The notes under the pieces are model-generated. The model searched no databases. It saw only the letters and a program-made list of their open reading frames with translations, and was not told the DNA's origin. Both the position numbers and the translations under genes were made by a program. A stretch of 64,000 nucleotides of DNA from Sodiomyces alkalinus F11 (taxonomy: Eukaryota; Ascomycota; Sordariomycetes; Glomerellales; Plectosphaerellaceae): the NCBI RefSeq assembly GCF_003711515.1, contig NW_021167079.1, forward strand, positions 1,229,471 through 1,293,470, in the 5' to 3' direction. Below are positions 1 to 14,920 of the stretch, in pieces (position 1 is the stretch's first letter; every line of letters starts with the position of its first letter).

Positions 1-3000
1 CGGGTTAGACTAACGTCGCCTCATGATTGCCCCAGAAGGGCGCATGGCCTTTTTTAGTAGCTGCTACGCGCTTAGCCGTCGTGAACATCACATCACATCA
101 CACAACTCAACACGGCCACTTCACCCGTGTTGATATCGTCTTTGCGGACTCCAGCGACTACGAAGGACCAGACTAACGGACGACTTGCTCAGCAGTTTCC
201 AGTCCATTGGGTGCCAGTACTTCTTACGTTACATGTGGGTAATATCAAATCCACACGGCCTCTCGCACATACATAGGTACTCCGTACATACACACACCCA
301 TGCCCAGACGACGCATACGTAATTGGTTCACACGATTGTCGATAGTGTCCCGTAGGAGGAAGTGAAATACAACGTAGGATACTGAGAAGATTACAAATTG
401 GATGGGGTGGGGGTTCGCAAGGACAGGAACCCAGTGCATGGGCATCTCAAGGAGGCAGGGAATCCTATCCTCCCCACGCATAATACTTCCTATGTACAGA
501 CATACATTCAAATTTCCACTGTTGACAACAAGAACAATTTACATATGTATGTACTTCGTACGATCGATCGCCATTTTCCCCCTCCAACCACCCAAGAGAT
601 AAATTTCCGGAAAAGTCTAAGAAGTACGAAGAGTGTCTCAACAGCTTAGGACCGTGCGTGGCAACTATTATCTTAGGTTCAGAACATGCTAGGTACAAAT
701 ATCGTGAAAGCTTGGCATCCGGTGCGTCGAATTTAGGGGGGTTTCCTTTTTCCTTTTTCTTTATATACCAAGAAAAAAGGGGGACTGCATACGTGCGTCG
801 TACTCGTCACTGGACGTCATCTTCAATCCTGCAAAGTGCAGATGATTGGCTTCTTGACAGTGGCGACCACGCATATGGGACACGTGTAGGAGACATGTCT
901 CTGACTTCTGGCTGTCCAATCCAGGCGCTTGCCTCGCCAGCCACCCGACACGACACAAGAAGACATTCATTTGCCAGCATGTCCCTGACGCACTGAGTCA
1001 TGGGATCATGAAGCGGTCAGTACATACCCTTGTTCGCAGGTGGCTCACCCCCAGGGGGAACGTGGGATTCGAACGCCCCTTCTTCTCCGTATGTATTCGT
1101 ACGTTGTATTTATGTGCATATGAAATGCCTACCGTCGAGAAGAAGGGCCAGGGTACCCCCATGTGCAAGGAGAGAAAACGGTTGGTCTGGGGGGGCGTCC
1201 GCCGATAAGCACCCAGATACAGATGCATATGCATTGGCACTGTGAACGGATCCCGAGCTTACTTTGGAGTAGGTAGATGAGTTGAGGAAACATGGACCGA
1301 CCCATGCCGGTCAGAGGAATCCCGCTTCAGCAAAACAGAAGACGTACCCAGTGATCACAGGAACATATGCGGATACCGTACGTACAATGTATGTACGGAT
1401 ATGGATACATACGTGCGATGTACATATCGTTATTCCTGCCATTTCGTGTTTGGCGGTCAAGAGTTGACCCCCACCGATAATCCCTCAGAGCCGCGACTGC
1501 CGAGGGAAACAAAATTGTGGGTCAAGTCAAGGGTTACCTACTCGGTGCGTCCGTCAGCACGCTGTGCTCTGAATGCTGGGAGCAGTTCGAAATGTCAATT
1601 AAATCCTCGCCGCTCCATATACACGGTACGTCGCTGCATATCCGTCGAGCTCACGAGTTGGGGGCCAAAATCCCCAGACTTCCCAAGAAAGGGTGTGCTA
1701 GCAATACCCCAGCCGTGCTAGCGCTACTTCCGTCGAGCAAAACAACAGCACCATTCATTCAGGCCCAGATGCCCCGCAAATTACCCACGAAGGACAACAT
1801 ACAAACAAGGTAGTCGGGTTTTCGTCCGCCTCCGAAGCCCACAAGCCGGCAACCGGAAGTCTTTTGTTCGCCTGACCATTCGGGCTACGAGGTACTTAAC
1901 ATGATCGGTATGATCGCGGCTGGGCCGATCCTAGCTCTGAAGCTACCGCCAGAGACCCTATGTATAATGCGTTGAATTGAGCTGTTTGCACCCAGCCTTT
2001 CTGCTGAGTATCTTCCAGCTTGCCAGCCTCCTAAGCGATGGCAAGCACATAAATCGACTCGAACAATAATAACGGAGGCTACCATAGGAGCCGATGACTC
2101 GCCTACCTAGGTAGTCAGCTGCGGGGGCCTGGGCCTCCACTCCCACCTGGATGGTTGCCCATCGCTGACCCCCCGTAGGGGAGGGGATGTTTGATGGGGA
2201 CAACTGAGACATTATTTGCCTCCCCACCTCTATCCAATAGTCGGTAGATATGGAGCATGTAACATCCATCCCCAGTCATGGATGCAACCGTGAGGACCAC
2301 TCAGTACCCCCTGACCCTCCTATAAAGGCCGCTACCTTATTGCGTACGTGTCTCGATGCCTCTACAACCTTTAGACACAGTTATGTAAGGTATATGCCGT
2401 ACGAAGCGCGAAGTACCCAGTAATCATTCCGGAGAATACTATCAGAGGAACATAGGCAGGCACATGACAGACTTTTCATGCGGTCCTCTTAGCGCGAACT
2501 GTCTTAACTGTTCTCTCCCGAGGAGACACCGATAGGGCGTACGAAAGAACGATATTCTCGGAGACTAATTATTAGCCTGAGGCTCAGATTGTCCGGGCCA
2601 GTCAGTGGTCTTCAAATCGGAAAGATTACCGACGTTCACTTTCCTGCGACCTTGTCCTCACAGCTTCCACACTGACAACCTGGAAGGAACGACTTGGCTG
2701 GCTGAAAAGTTACATTCGAGGATGTACGAAATAATTACACTGTATATGAGATGCACTCCGAAATCCCCCCCGTGACACGGAAAAAACGCTTGGACTTACA
2801 TGGTGATTTGTGGTGCATCCTGATCTGATGCCCCATAATTAACGATAAACCCCCTGTAGCACTATGGAGTGTTCCGTATGGTACAAAAGGTACCTACAAC
2901 GTACATAATTCCGGCGTCCGCTGTTATGGAAATCGCCGGTAATGATGTCCCCGTGGCCCAGTAGATGAGAAAATACGCTACTGTATCTGTACTCGGTATC

Positions 3001-6000
3001 CTGTGCTCCGTACGTAGGTACTTCGTAACTGTAACTGTGATTCCTGCATCTGTTGTGGTCACTTCCCCGCATGTCGGTAATCAGCGATCATCGTAGCGTC
3101 CGCGAGTAGCTTCAGGGACGGAGGGCTGAGCGCTGCCCCCATCGGCGAAGCTAAACCTACGGCCAACCAAGTACGTATCACCACTAGAACAAGGCGATGC
3201 GACGGTCAACCGGTTATCTCGACGTCAAAACTGGGATCACTTCCTACATAAGTTACTAATTAGCAAGAGGTTTTATTTGGCACGATGCCATTTCGACACG
3301 ATCAGCGTGATAAGGATTGCAGCTGGTTGACTACTGATCCACTCCCTGTATCCAGGAAGGACATGGGAGCGACTTGGACCTCATCTTACAAATGTCCGTA
3401 GTCTTACTGGTAGGTCCTTAGAGCTCCCACCCGTGTTTATATCTTTTCTTGCTTTTATCATAATCGTCCGTAAAATCTGCGGTCAGATCCAAAAGGCCGG
3501 AGCTAACATGATAAGGGCATGTCATGGCTTACAACGTACCTATGCAAGGCACTTGCAACCAGAGATCTCAAACGTTCAAGCCGAGTACAAGAGACTATGT
3601 ACGTTGTAAAGGCGGCCTCCCTCACATCATTCAATATGAATCAGCGCCTGAAATGGAACAATTGCAATAATAAAATGGAGGGAGGTACGGAGAAATCCGG
3701 AGCAATTGGCAGATTTGGCTTGTTCGATACTTCCATCTTCGATGCCTACCTGCAACGTACGTCGTATACGAAGTACATAATGAAGGGCTTCTCGTTTTGG
3801 GAATGAGGATGACGAGAGCTTGATGGCGAAGCAGCCAAGATGCATTACTTCGAAATTAGTTAGTATGCCGTTTGTGACGCTAGTTGCAGAGCATCCGAGG
3901 GCCAAGTCCCTGGCCTGGTTGGGATGCGGCGGGCTAGCTAGCATGGGGAAGTTGGGCTTACAGCCCCCCTGTCGGTCAAGGTGCGTGATCGATCCTTGCG
4001 ACAGATCACCCGCTTGCTGGTGCTAACGTCGCATTCGCGTTGCAGAAGCCCGGGAGACATGATGACGCGACGATGTAAAATGTATACATATATATATGTA
4101 CGTTGTATAGGTATATGCGGAAGAGCAACGCCCTAACATTGCCAACAACAACAGCATCAAGCGCGGAAGATGGGAACTCGGTAGCTAGTTAGACGCCATA
4201 GGAACTAATTGCTTTTTGCCTCTTCTGGCGGAGAGAGCGTGATAGATTATCCAGGTGATTTACGAACCACAAGGGACGGTGGATGAGTTTGAAGGGGATC
4301 AGCCCAAGCGTACTCCCATCGCTTTTCTTCTCGTTTTCTTCGTTTTTATTTGATTTAATTACTTTTCAGTTACCGCTTGGGCCAAGTACCCCGACATTGA
4401 GGGCGTCAAATTCTAGCGAGGCTACCTATTGATCATTTTTTTATTACGACTGCCGCGACGCATCAACGGCGGCAGTGCTAGAAAAGCGGCTGGGAGCGAA
4501 ACGAACGGCGCCTTGGTGCCAGACAGCTGACAGGTGACAGACCGGCGACGGACAAGTTGGCGGCGGCGCTATGTATCGAGTTCGTCGGGTCAACCCCGAG
4601 TAGGTATAGGGCATAGGCTTGATCTTCAGATCCAACTGCTCGATCTCCAGGCATAGGGGTCCTTTCTTTCCTTTCCTTTTTTTTTTCTTTTTCCTTTTCT
4701 TTTCTTTTCGCCCCGTCTTCTTCAGAGGCTGGAAGAAATCGACGACGCTTCTGCGCCCGGTGGACCAAGGACCGACGAAGCAAATCACGGAGTACACGTA
4801 CAGTACAATCCATTCAACAGATTCCAATGCCGAGGTCAAAACCACACCGCACGAAGCATGTGCAAAAAGAGTGCATAACGTAAAATACAACGGTACAGTA
4901 CGATTCATGTACAGCGTACTGCGGGAAAAATAATCCAATCCACCTGCCCCAATTCGACCCGGTCTTTTCTTTCTTGCTTTTCTCGGTTCCCCCTTCCTGC
5001 TCAAAACCCTCATCATCATCAGCCTGCACGAAGTCGTAAGTTAGATTGACACCCCCTGCTCCTCGAGACGTGATTCTCTAAACCGACACCCTCTCTCCTG
5101 GAAACTTATAAGCGATGCCCGGATAGGGAAAGCGCGCAATCTACGCTTTCAGAGTGGTGTCTAGCGAGATTGGTTATTGAAAACAGAAGGGGGGGTTGGT
5201 GTCGAGCATGTCTCCACCATACTATCCTTGATTGGCCATCACGGTCAAATGGAACATCATTGGTGTCAACCTTGCTATGTTCAGCTTCGGAGAAACCCAC
5301 GCAGACGCTTCTGGATCCATTGGCCGTGACAAGAGAAGACGCATACGGTATGCTTATGACAAATGACAGGACGATAATGAATCGAGTCGAGAGAAGATGA
5401 GGAACGGGTGCAAGAGAGTGTCCAACCGAGGAGGCGCCTTCAGAGGAGCAAGAGCACCGTGTGCGAAGACGACATCTTGGAGCTGAACGGAGATGCTGGG
5501 AAACAAATGGAACTACGAAGTAATTAATTACAACGTACTTGTCAACCTGTCCCTCATGTACATTGTGATTGATTGAAAGCAACCTTTTATCCCACCGCAT
5601 CGGGCACGGTAGCGACAAGGGCAGAGGCAGGGGATAGGACAGATCAGCCACGAAACCCCTGATCAAAGCGATACAGGGCTACCCTTCGAATCACTAATTC
5701 ACTCAACTTGTCTTGTCTGAGCCAGGCGTCATCTGCATCTCCCATCTGCATTTGCATCTGCATTAGTCTGAGCATTAGCACCCCTCACCCCGTGGTCCTT
5801 GTCCGTCTTGACGAGCAGGTAAGGCTAACCTTTCTCGACTCAGCCCGCCATCTAAGGTAGAGCACCGCTTGCGACTTCTGTCATTGATCTTCATCGTCAT
5901 CTCCCAGAGTGAGCAACTTGAGGTCCAAACGGGGAAGGCGCTTAGACTTTGTCTTGGTTTCGCCCCTCTCAGCTTGCAGCATGCCCTGGCGATTCTGCAG

Positions 6001-7920
6001 GTCCTGTTCACACACACACAAATGCATGCATTGTGTTGCTGAATATACGTACAAAGTGATTATATAGGGAGAGAACAGGATGAAATGGACACTGTCATCT
6101 GCTGCGTTGGCACGCGTGCCAGAATGCGACTTGGGAACAATTACGGCGCATATACAGTTGTAGGCTAGGTACCGTGAAAATAAGGCCTACGTGGGAAGCC
6201 TGGCGTCAACGGTGTACATAACGAAGTGGTGCCAACCACAACGTGTTGCCAGTTCTTGAGCCACAAATCCTTGCCATGTGCGATGCCGGGGATCGATGTC
6301 CCCGTAGAAGAAACAAGAACAACCGTCCTTTTCTCTGCATCGCCACGTATAATCGTTTGTATCCGTACCGGTGGCTCCAGTCGCGAGCCCCTGACAGGGT
6401 GGTTTGGCCGTACTATCATCGTCCTCGAAATCCATATGTTTCTCCACCCTGCGGCTCGACGTATGTCTACTCTCATAGTACGACGTACAGTATTTATCAC
6501 AATCGAGATTCAATCTCATATATCATCTATATCATCACTGGACCGTGCCTCGGCGGGCTGTTGTCTGGCCTCCACCCAACACGCCCGTAGTTTACACTCA
6601 GGTTCCAGGGAATTATTCTCCGCCCTGTCTCGCCCAGCATGCCTGGAAAGCAAAACATACCCCAAGGGATGCTCCAAAACCAGGACTGCAGGCCCTCGCT
6701 TCGCTGTAAGGGAGAAATGACGGCAGCGTCCGACACGCCACCACCCCAGTGCCCTCGTGGTGATCGTCACGATAGAGGGTGAAACCAGCGAGAATGTCGG
6801 TTCGCCATGTGCAGTCTTGTGTCACTGGCGCCGGTCTATCTTTCTAGGCCATGCATAGGTAGAGTTCTGCTCAAGAAGATTCCAGCCATTCGCCCAGATG
6901 AATACTCGTTGTTGACATATGCAGTCTTTCCCTCTCTGCGTGTCTCGAGATATGCGTGCGGGAGCCACACGTGTCGTCCGCATTCTGGGGTTACACGCGG
7001 CCTCGACAGCGTGGCAAGACCCGGGTCAAAGGGGGGCGGGGACAAAGGGACTCGATTCAATCTTCTTCCATAACAGGTAGCCAAAGAACTCCACGGCATA
7101 TTCCCATCTGTCAAAAGTTACATTGACTTCGGCCTCATATTGCGTATCCTTAAGTGAGCTAGCTCCGTGGAAGAAGCATGGCTCTTGACGGGCACAAGAA
7201 CCATCTCCATCCGAATAAGTATCTGAATTATTTCAGTACTTATGGGCAAGGTGAACTGGAGGCCAGGCAGGCAGACAGGCAGGAGGCAGGCACATATCGC
7301 CCTTTCAATGACGAATGCCAGAATCCAGGCAATGCCCATGGACGGGCGAACTGCCATCACGAAGAACGGTGTTGCAGGTCACAAGGTTGACGGAACGTTT
7401 CCCTCATCATTAAAAAAATTGCATTACCGAGCAAAACACATTGTTGGCCTCAGAGGCAGGTATCTGAGCAAAGTAGTCTATGTGACGATCCATTCTTCCA
7501 TTGCCGTACCAGGCATGTCCCCCTACCATGTCGCAGCCTCCAGCATGTCATGCCGGCATCATAATGCCTGAGCAAGGGACATCAAGGCGTCATAGCAGGT
7601 CTCTTGGCTTCGTAGTGTGAAGTCGGATTACCCTAGCCTCGTCCAAGAGGATATACCATATATGCCGTGAAAACTCGAGGGACTGGGCTGAAAACGAAAA
7701 TAAAAAAGGAGTAAAAAAACCAAGAGTAAAGCAAAGAAGCACGGCGGACGTCTGCCAATGCAGACGGACATGAGACCCCTCTTACGCATGACGAATACCT
7801 TCCAAGTCTAGACCAGCCTGTCTAATAACGCCGATGTTGCCAGACAAACAATTTGCAATGAAGACGAGCAAAAGAAAACAAGGTCAGGGTCCAAGTCGAT
7901 GCGACATCGACGCGTGACTC
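1..7920. other. Gene-poor region, no supported gene
   Basis: No open frame here shows recognisable protein domains or a convincing chain of spliced exons. All frames are short, overlap on both strands and lack codon-bias signs. The region holds scattered TAC-NNN-GTA words (exact TACTTCGTA/TACGAAGTA near 552, 3019, 3767 and 5514), a TA-rich alternating stretch near 4082-4099, a pyrimidine tract near 4660-4710, a degenerate CATCTG/CATTTG repeat near 5738-5766 and a CAGG-type short repeat near 7262-7290. The last few hundred bases are the 3' flank of the helicase gene. Small unspliced or non-coding genes cannot be excluded by eye. Confidence 0.6.
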
Positions 7921-10612
<2,692 letters not shown>

Positions 10613-11520
10613 GTTCGCGGTGTAGTGATTTGTCGGATTGAGGTTTTGAGTGTTGTTGATGGTACTGAACTTAACTGGGCTGCGCACGAAGGGGGCGCAG
10701 GTGAGACGATAAAACAATGGTGTCAAGGGAGCGTGGGGGAATTGCTTTGCGCAACGGACGCAGAATTCCGTTGGAGAATGAGTAGAACGAGAGCCTTGTG
10801 ATGATGGGGAGGTAGGAGAGAAATGGGAAAGGGATGGGGGAGGGAAGGTTTGATGGAGGGAGCAGGAAGATGTGTAGAAGAAGTAGTTTTGAGGGAGGTT
10901 TGCGTAAGGCAGGAAGGAGGCGGCAACCTTGAAGGACCCTGCTTCTTTTGGGTTGGGGAAATTTTTTCCCTGCTTTTCTTGTTATAGCTTTTTGCCCACC
11001 CGGCAGAAAAAAAAATTTCATCCACCACGCCAAAAGGAAAGCGCGTCCGAGGCACCACGCTAGAATGTAGTTTGAAGACACCTTACCGTAAACGGACTAA
11101 CTCATCCTGTGGCGCAAGAGTGCCTACGCTTAATCATCCTTATCGTTATCTACCGATTATCACGTCGCAAACATGGTTTGAGTGGCGAGGCCAAAAAGAA
11201 AAGAAGAAAAAAAAGAAAAAGGGGGGGGGGGGGGCAAAAGGAACCTGTGCGAGGACATGTGCGAACTTCAGTTCCCATATCCTCTGCCGTCACTGGTATC
11301 AGGACTGCAAAACTGAGAGGGTTTACTTTTTTATTTGCTTATAGACCCATTTCTTTTCGTCAACCGACGCCGGCTTCTATTTCGGCCTATGTCACGGATC
11401 AAGCCTCCGTTCACTTCCGCTATCCTCTTTAATGTCCTGCTTCATTTCATCAGAGGCGCCGTAGCCCCAGACATTACTTGGAAAAATACTCCGTGAAGCA
11501 TCCAATGCACCTAGATTGCA
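10613..11520. other. Intergenic: dbp2 promoter and thi20-like 3' flank
   Basis: No coding signal was found. The stretch contains the dbp2 upstream region, with purine-rich strings near 10800-10900 and an A/G homopolymer block at about 11191-11235. Both genes run on the minus strand, so this is a head-to-tail interval of 908 bp. Confidence 0.6.
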
Positions 11521-13833
11521 TTATTGACAGGGAAACATCTCCCAGAAGCCAATCTCCATCTGTCATTTCCTCCATGTCAGTCGGTCCAAAACTGCCTTGG
11601 GGGAGGGAGGCGGGAAGGGTAAAGCGTGTTGGACACATTGAAGAAGTGGCGAAGCGGGTTTGAGAAGAGTGAAGGAGAGGAAGGGAGGACACACCTTGGT
11701 AGCATGGATGAAGATCTCGACCAATCGCTCCAAACCCGAAGGAGATACGGCGGCAGCGTGCTTCTCCATTAGTTCCGACCCCGTTCGGACAGCCGCGACA
11801 TAGTCTTCTGCGACGTAGTTCTCAATCCAGGGCCAGAACGTGTTCTCCTGGCGCACCGTCGCCGGGTCGGCGTGCAGTTGTTTCCCGACGGCCCCGTACC
11901 CGAGGAGGCAGGGCGCCAGGGCTACTTGCAGCGCCAGCCAACCTTCGCTCTGCCCGACATCCAACACGTACCGTGTATACGCCGTGCAGGCCTGGTGCTC
12001 CATCGTCGCCTCGATCTGCGGCACCGTGATGCCAAACTGGGCACAGTAGTCGATGTGCAGCTTCATCTCGTGGGCGATGTGTTGCACAATCTTCGCTCCT
12101 GCCACCACATCCTCTATCTGCTTCGCCTTGTAGGAGGCCAGGGCGTTGGCGCGAGCGAAATGGACCTGCGAGCGAGGCTTGTTAACTCCCTCATTGACAA
12201 TGGTCGACGATGTCTTGGGGTGAGGGAGAGGAAGAGAAAAAGGTTGTAGAAAAGAAGGAACGCACAAGATACAGGTAGTCCTGAATCAGGTATCCCTTGA
12301 ACGACTCTACGGGAAGAGTGCCGGCTCCCATGGCCATGACGAATGGGTGGTACACAAATGTCTTCCACACGTCCCTGACATCTGGGCGGTCCAGTAGATA
12401 GTCGATGAAACGCCCCCTAAATGAAATGATGAGCACAAGAACCTTTTCGGGGCAAAGGGGAGGGGGGGGTTGAGAGAGAGATGGCAGGAGAGAAAGAAGA
12501 AGAAGAAGAAGAAGAAGAAGAAGAAGAGTTCCGTCAGGATTACTTACGGCGCAAAGGGAAGCTTGTAAGTCGAATGGAAATGATTCAACGGTCCATGACC
12601 CTTCCCAAAGTCAGGGGCGGTGCGAATGGCCGCCTCAATGTACCAGACAGCCTTCCTGACAGCATCGATGACATGAAGGCCATTGGCCATGTTTGATGCA
12701 ATGGCCGCTTAACCCATCTGTTAGGTTCTTGATCCGAAAAGCTTCGCCATCAAACAAAGCAGTCGAGAGGAAGAAAGAGAGATAGATGGGAATGGGGTCA
12801 GCAGGTGACTCACAGGCCAAGGAACAACCAGTCCCATGCGTGTTCTTCGTCCCCTGGAACGGTGTCTCGAACCTCACAACCGTATCCCCAGGTCCGCAGA
12901 GCACGTCCACGACAACCTCCCTCTCATCGTCCGTCTCGGCGACCAGCAGACCGGACGTCATGGGCGTGTGACCACCTTTGACGAGAACCCACTCAGGACC
13001 CAGGCTTCGAGCCGCCCGTCCGATGGTTTCTAGGTCCTCGACGCTCCGGATCTCCGGCGGCGACTGCCCCGCCTCGGAGAGGAGAAGCCTAGCTTCAGGG
13101 ACGTTGGGCGTAAGGACGGTGGCATGCGGGAGGAGGTCCGAGATGAGCTCACGCACTGCTTGGCGGGGAAGGAGTTCAGCGCCGCTGGTGGCCACCATGA
13201 CGGGATCGATGACCACTTTCTTCAGGTTGTACTTCTCGAGGCTTTCGGCAACCACTTTAATGCTTTCGACAGAGGCGAGCATGCCTTTTTGTTTGCATTG
13301 TCACGTCAGTTTGTCCCAAAACCCCGTTTTCCGAATGAAGGGCCCAAGAATTCCCAATGGTTCGAGGCGGTTGAGCAAGTGTTGTCTGTATCGCCCTATA
13401 CCAGAGGGTAAGGGAGGGGGGAAGGAGAGGAGAAAAGAAAAGAAGAAGAAGAAGAAAGAAGAAGAAAAAGTCAACTCACCCGTCTTAACCACATCGACCC
13501 CGATATCCTCAACACACAGCTTGATCAACTTGGCCAGGAACTCTCCCGGTACATGGTGGACGTCGTACACGCCATTGGTGTCCTGGGCAGTCAGAGCCGT
13601 CGTGGCCGTCTGCGCGTAGCATCCATGCGCGGCGATGACCTTTTGGTCAGCTTCGAGGCCCCTAAGAGGATTATTAGCATTCAGTTCCCCAAAGCTGGTG
13701 ATGATTTTCTCGTGGTTAAGAGGGGAAGTTAAGAAAAAGTAACAAAAAAAAAAAAAAAAAAAAAAAGAGTCACTCACGCCCCGCCAGAGTTATCGGACCC
13801 AGCAACTACGAGGACTCTCCTAGGCTGATCCAT
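11521..13833 (-). CDS. THI20: Thi20-like HMP/HMP-P kinase fused to TenA thiaminase II domain
   Basis: Seven exons (13833-13778, 13661-13480, 13284-12814, 12707-12548, 12416-12266, 12165-11695, 11559-11521) give 509 residues. The N-terminal half is a ThiD ribokinase-fold kinase: it opens MDQPRRVLVVAGSDNSGGAG, has the conserved VIDPVMVATSG segment and the anion-hole/base motif GTKNTHGTGCS near residue 225. It phosphorylates hydroxymethylpyrimidine and its monophosphate for thiamine synthesis. The second half is a TenA domain (YLVHFARANALASYKAKQ; ATMEHQACTAYTRYVL) ending in MEIGFWEMFPCQ, where the Glu of the FWEMF segment fits the TenA catalytic acid. TenA releases pyrimidine from degraded thiamine, so the fusion couples salvage to phosphorylation. 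The architecture and length match yeast Thi20 (551 aa). All introns are GT-AG; the first contains a 23-T tract on the coding strand. No TPP-riboswitch motif was seen upstream. Confidence 0.95.
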
Positions 13834-14920
13834 TGTGAAGGGTTATGAAGTTGATGAATTCTCCTCTGAGAAGGTATGTTTACTGGAAGCCAGGAGATCA
13901 AAGTTGAGAAAGCGAAACCGACGTAACGTGAATTTACGGAGTAAAAGCTTCCCGGAATGGCACCGATAGCGGATTACAATCGGCCGTCGAGTTATACTGT
14001 AAAGGTCCGGCACTCGGCGTCGTAAAGCGGGGGAAAATCGGCCAAGTAAAAAAACAGGAGAAAAACAAAAAGGAAACCACCCCTCCTCTATGCCCCAAAT
14101 TTTCCTTGCCAAGGTCATTTGCACGACGGGCTCTGGGCATAAGTAATTATAGCGCGTACTTGATGTACAGTACTAGTATCTATCCACATAGGCGATGAAG
14201 TGATCAAGCTAGCCAACAGTGTCTCGTCAACAAGTTGTTCCTCTAATCTCCAGTCGGACGTACAGGTTGTCATGCACACGTAGAAAGTGAGATGCCACGA
14301 TAAAAAGAAATCGCTTGGGTAGTTTGAGATGACCTCAATTCGGTACATCCTAGATAATCCTAACTGTCTGCTTCATTTTGCAAAGAAATGACAAGCATCA
14401 CTTGTTGCCTCCTAACTCCGCCTTCCCCCCTGGCTCCAACCACCCCCCTTTTCGCTGCCGACAAGTGAAAACGAGATGACCAAGCCCCCCTATAACCAGA
14501 AGCTATCTGTTCCTCAAGACAGATCTTCGCAAGATCATAAAATACAAAGAGATATGGGTCCCGCAGGCCTTGTCCAAACATAGCGAGAGCCTCTTATTCA
14601 GTGCGGCTCACATCGCATCCTTTGGCCTCGGCCAACAGTTCAGACCCCAATCGTTCCCAACTTGAAAGGAAACAAACAAAAGAGAGACCTGTTTTTCAAA
14701 CAAAAAAGAAAGAAAAAATGAGAAAAAATGAGGAAAAGGGAGGAAAAAAAAAAAGACGGAAAAAACCCCCGGGAAAAGGGCCCGCGCTGACTCCTCCCTC
14801 GAACATTCGTTCTTCTCATGCAATCGCATGCATGGACGGGACTATGGAGACAGCTTGGCTGCAAATGCCTGTCATCTGGGTATAGTACGATATTGGTCGC
14901 CCAAGCGTTACGCCCGCCTT
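13834..14920. other. Intergenic: thi20-like promoter and Rictor 3' flank
   Basis: About 1.1 kb between two minus-strand genes. No frame shows a recognisable domain. There is a purine-rich A/G tract at roughly 14690-14770. I see no RNA gene and no TPP-riboswitch consensus upstream of the thiamine gene start. Confidence 0.6.

Noticed and set aside
1050..1080. T-arm-like GGATTCGAAC suggesting a minus-strand tRNA
   Set aside because: No matching acceptor stem, anticodon arm or D arm could be found at the required distance.
4444..5019. 191-codon minus-strand frame with a Lys-rich stretch
   Set aside because: The Lys-rich part is the translation of a pyrimidine tract, and the rest has no conserved feature.
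13834..14000. Possible TPP riboswitch upstream of the thiamine gene
   Set aside because: The conserved CTGAGA and GCGAAGGGA-type elements were not found.
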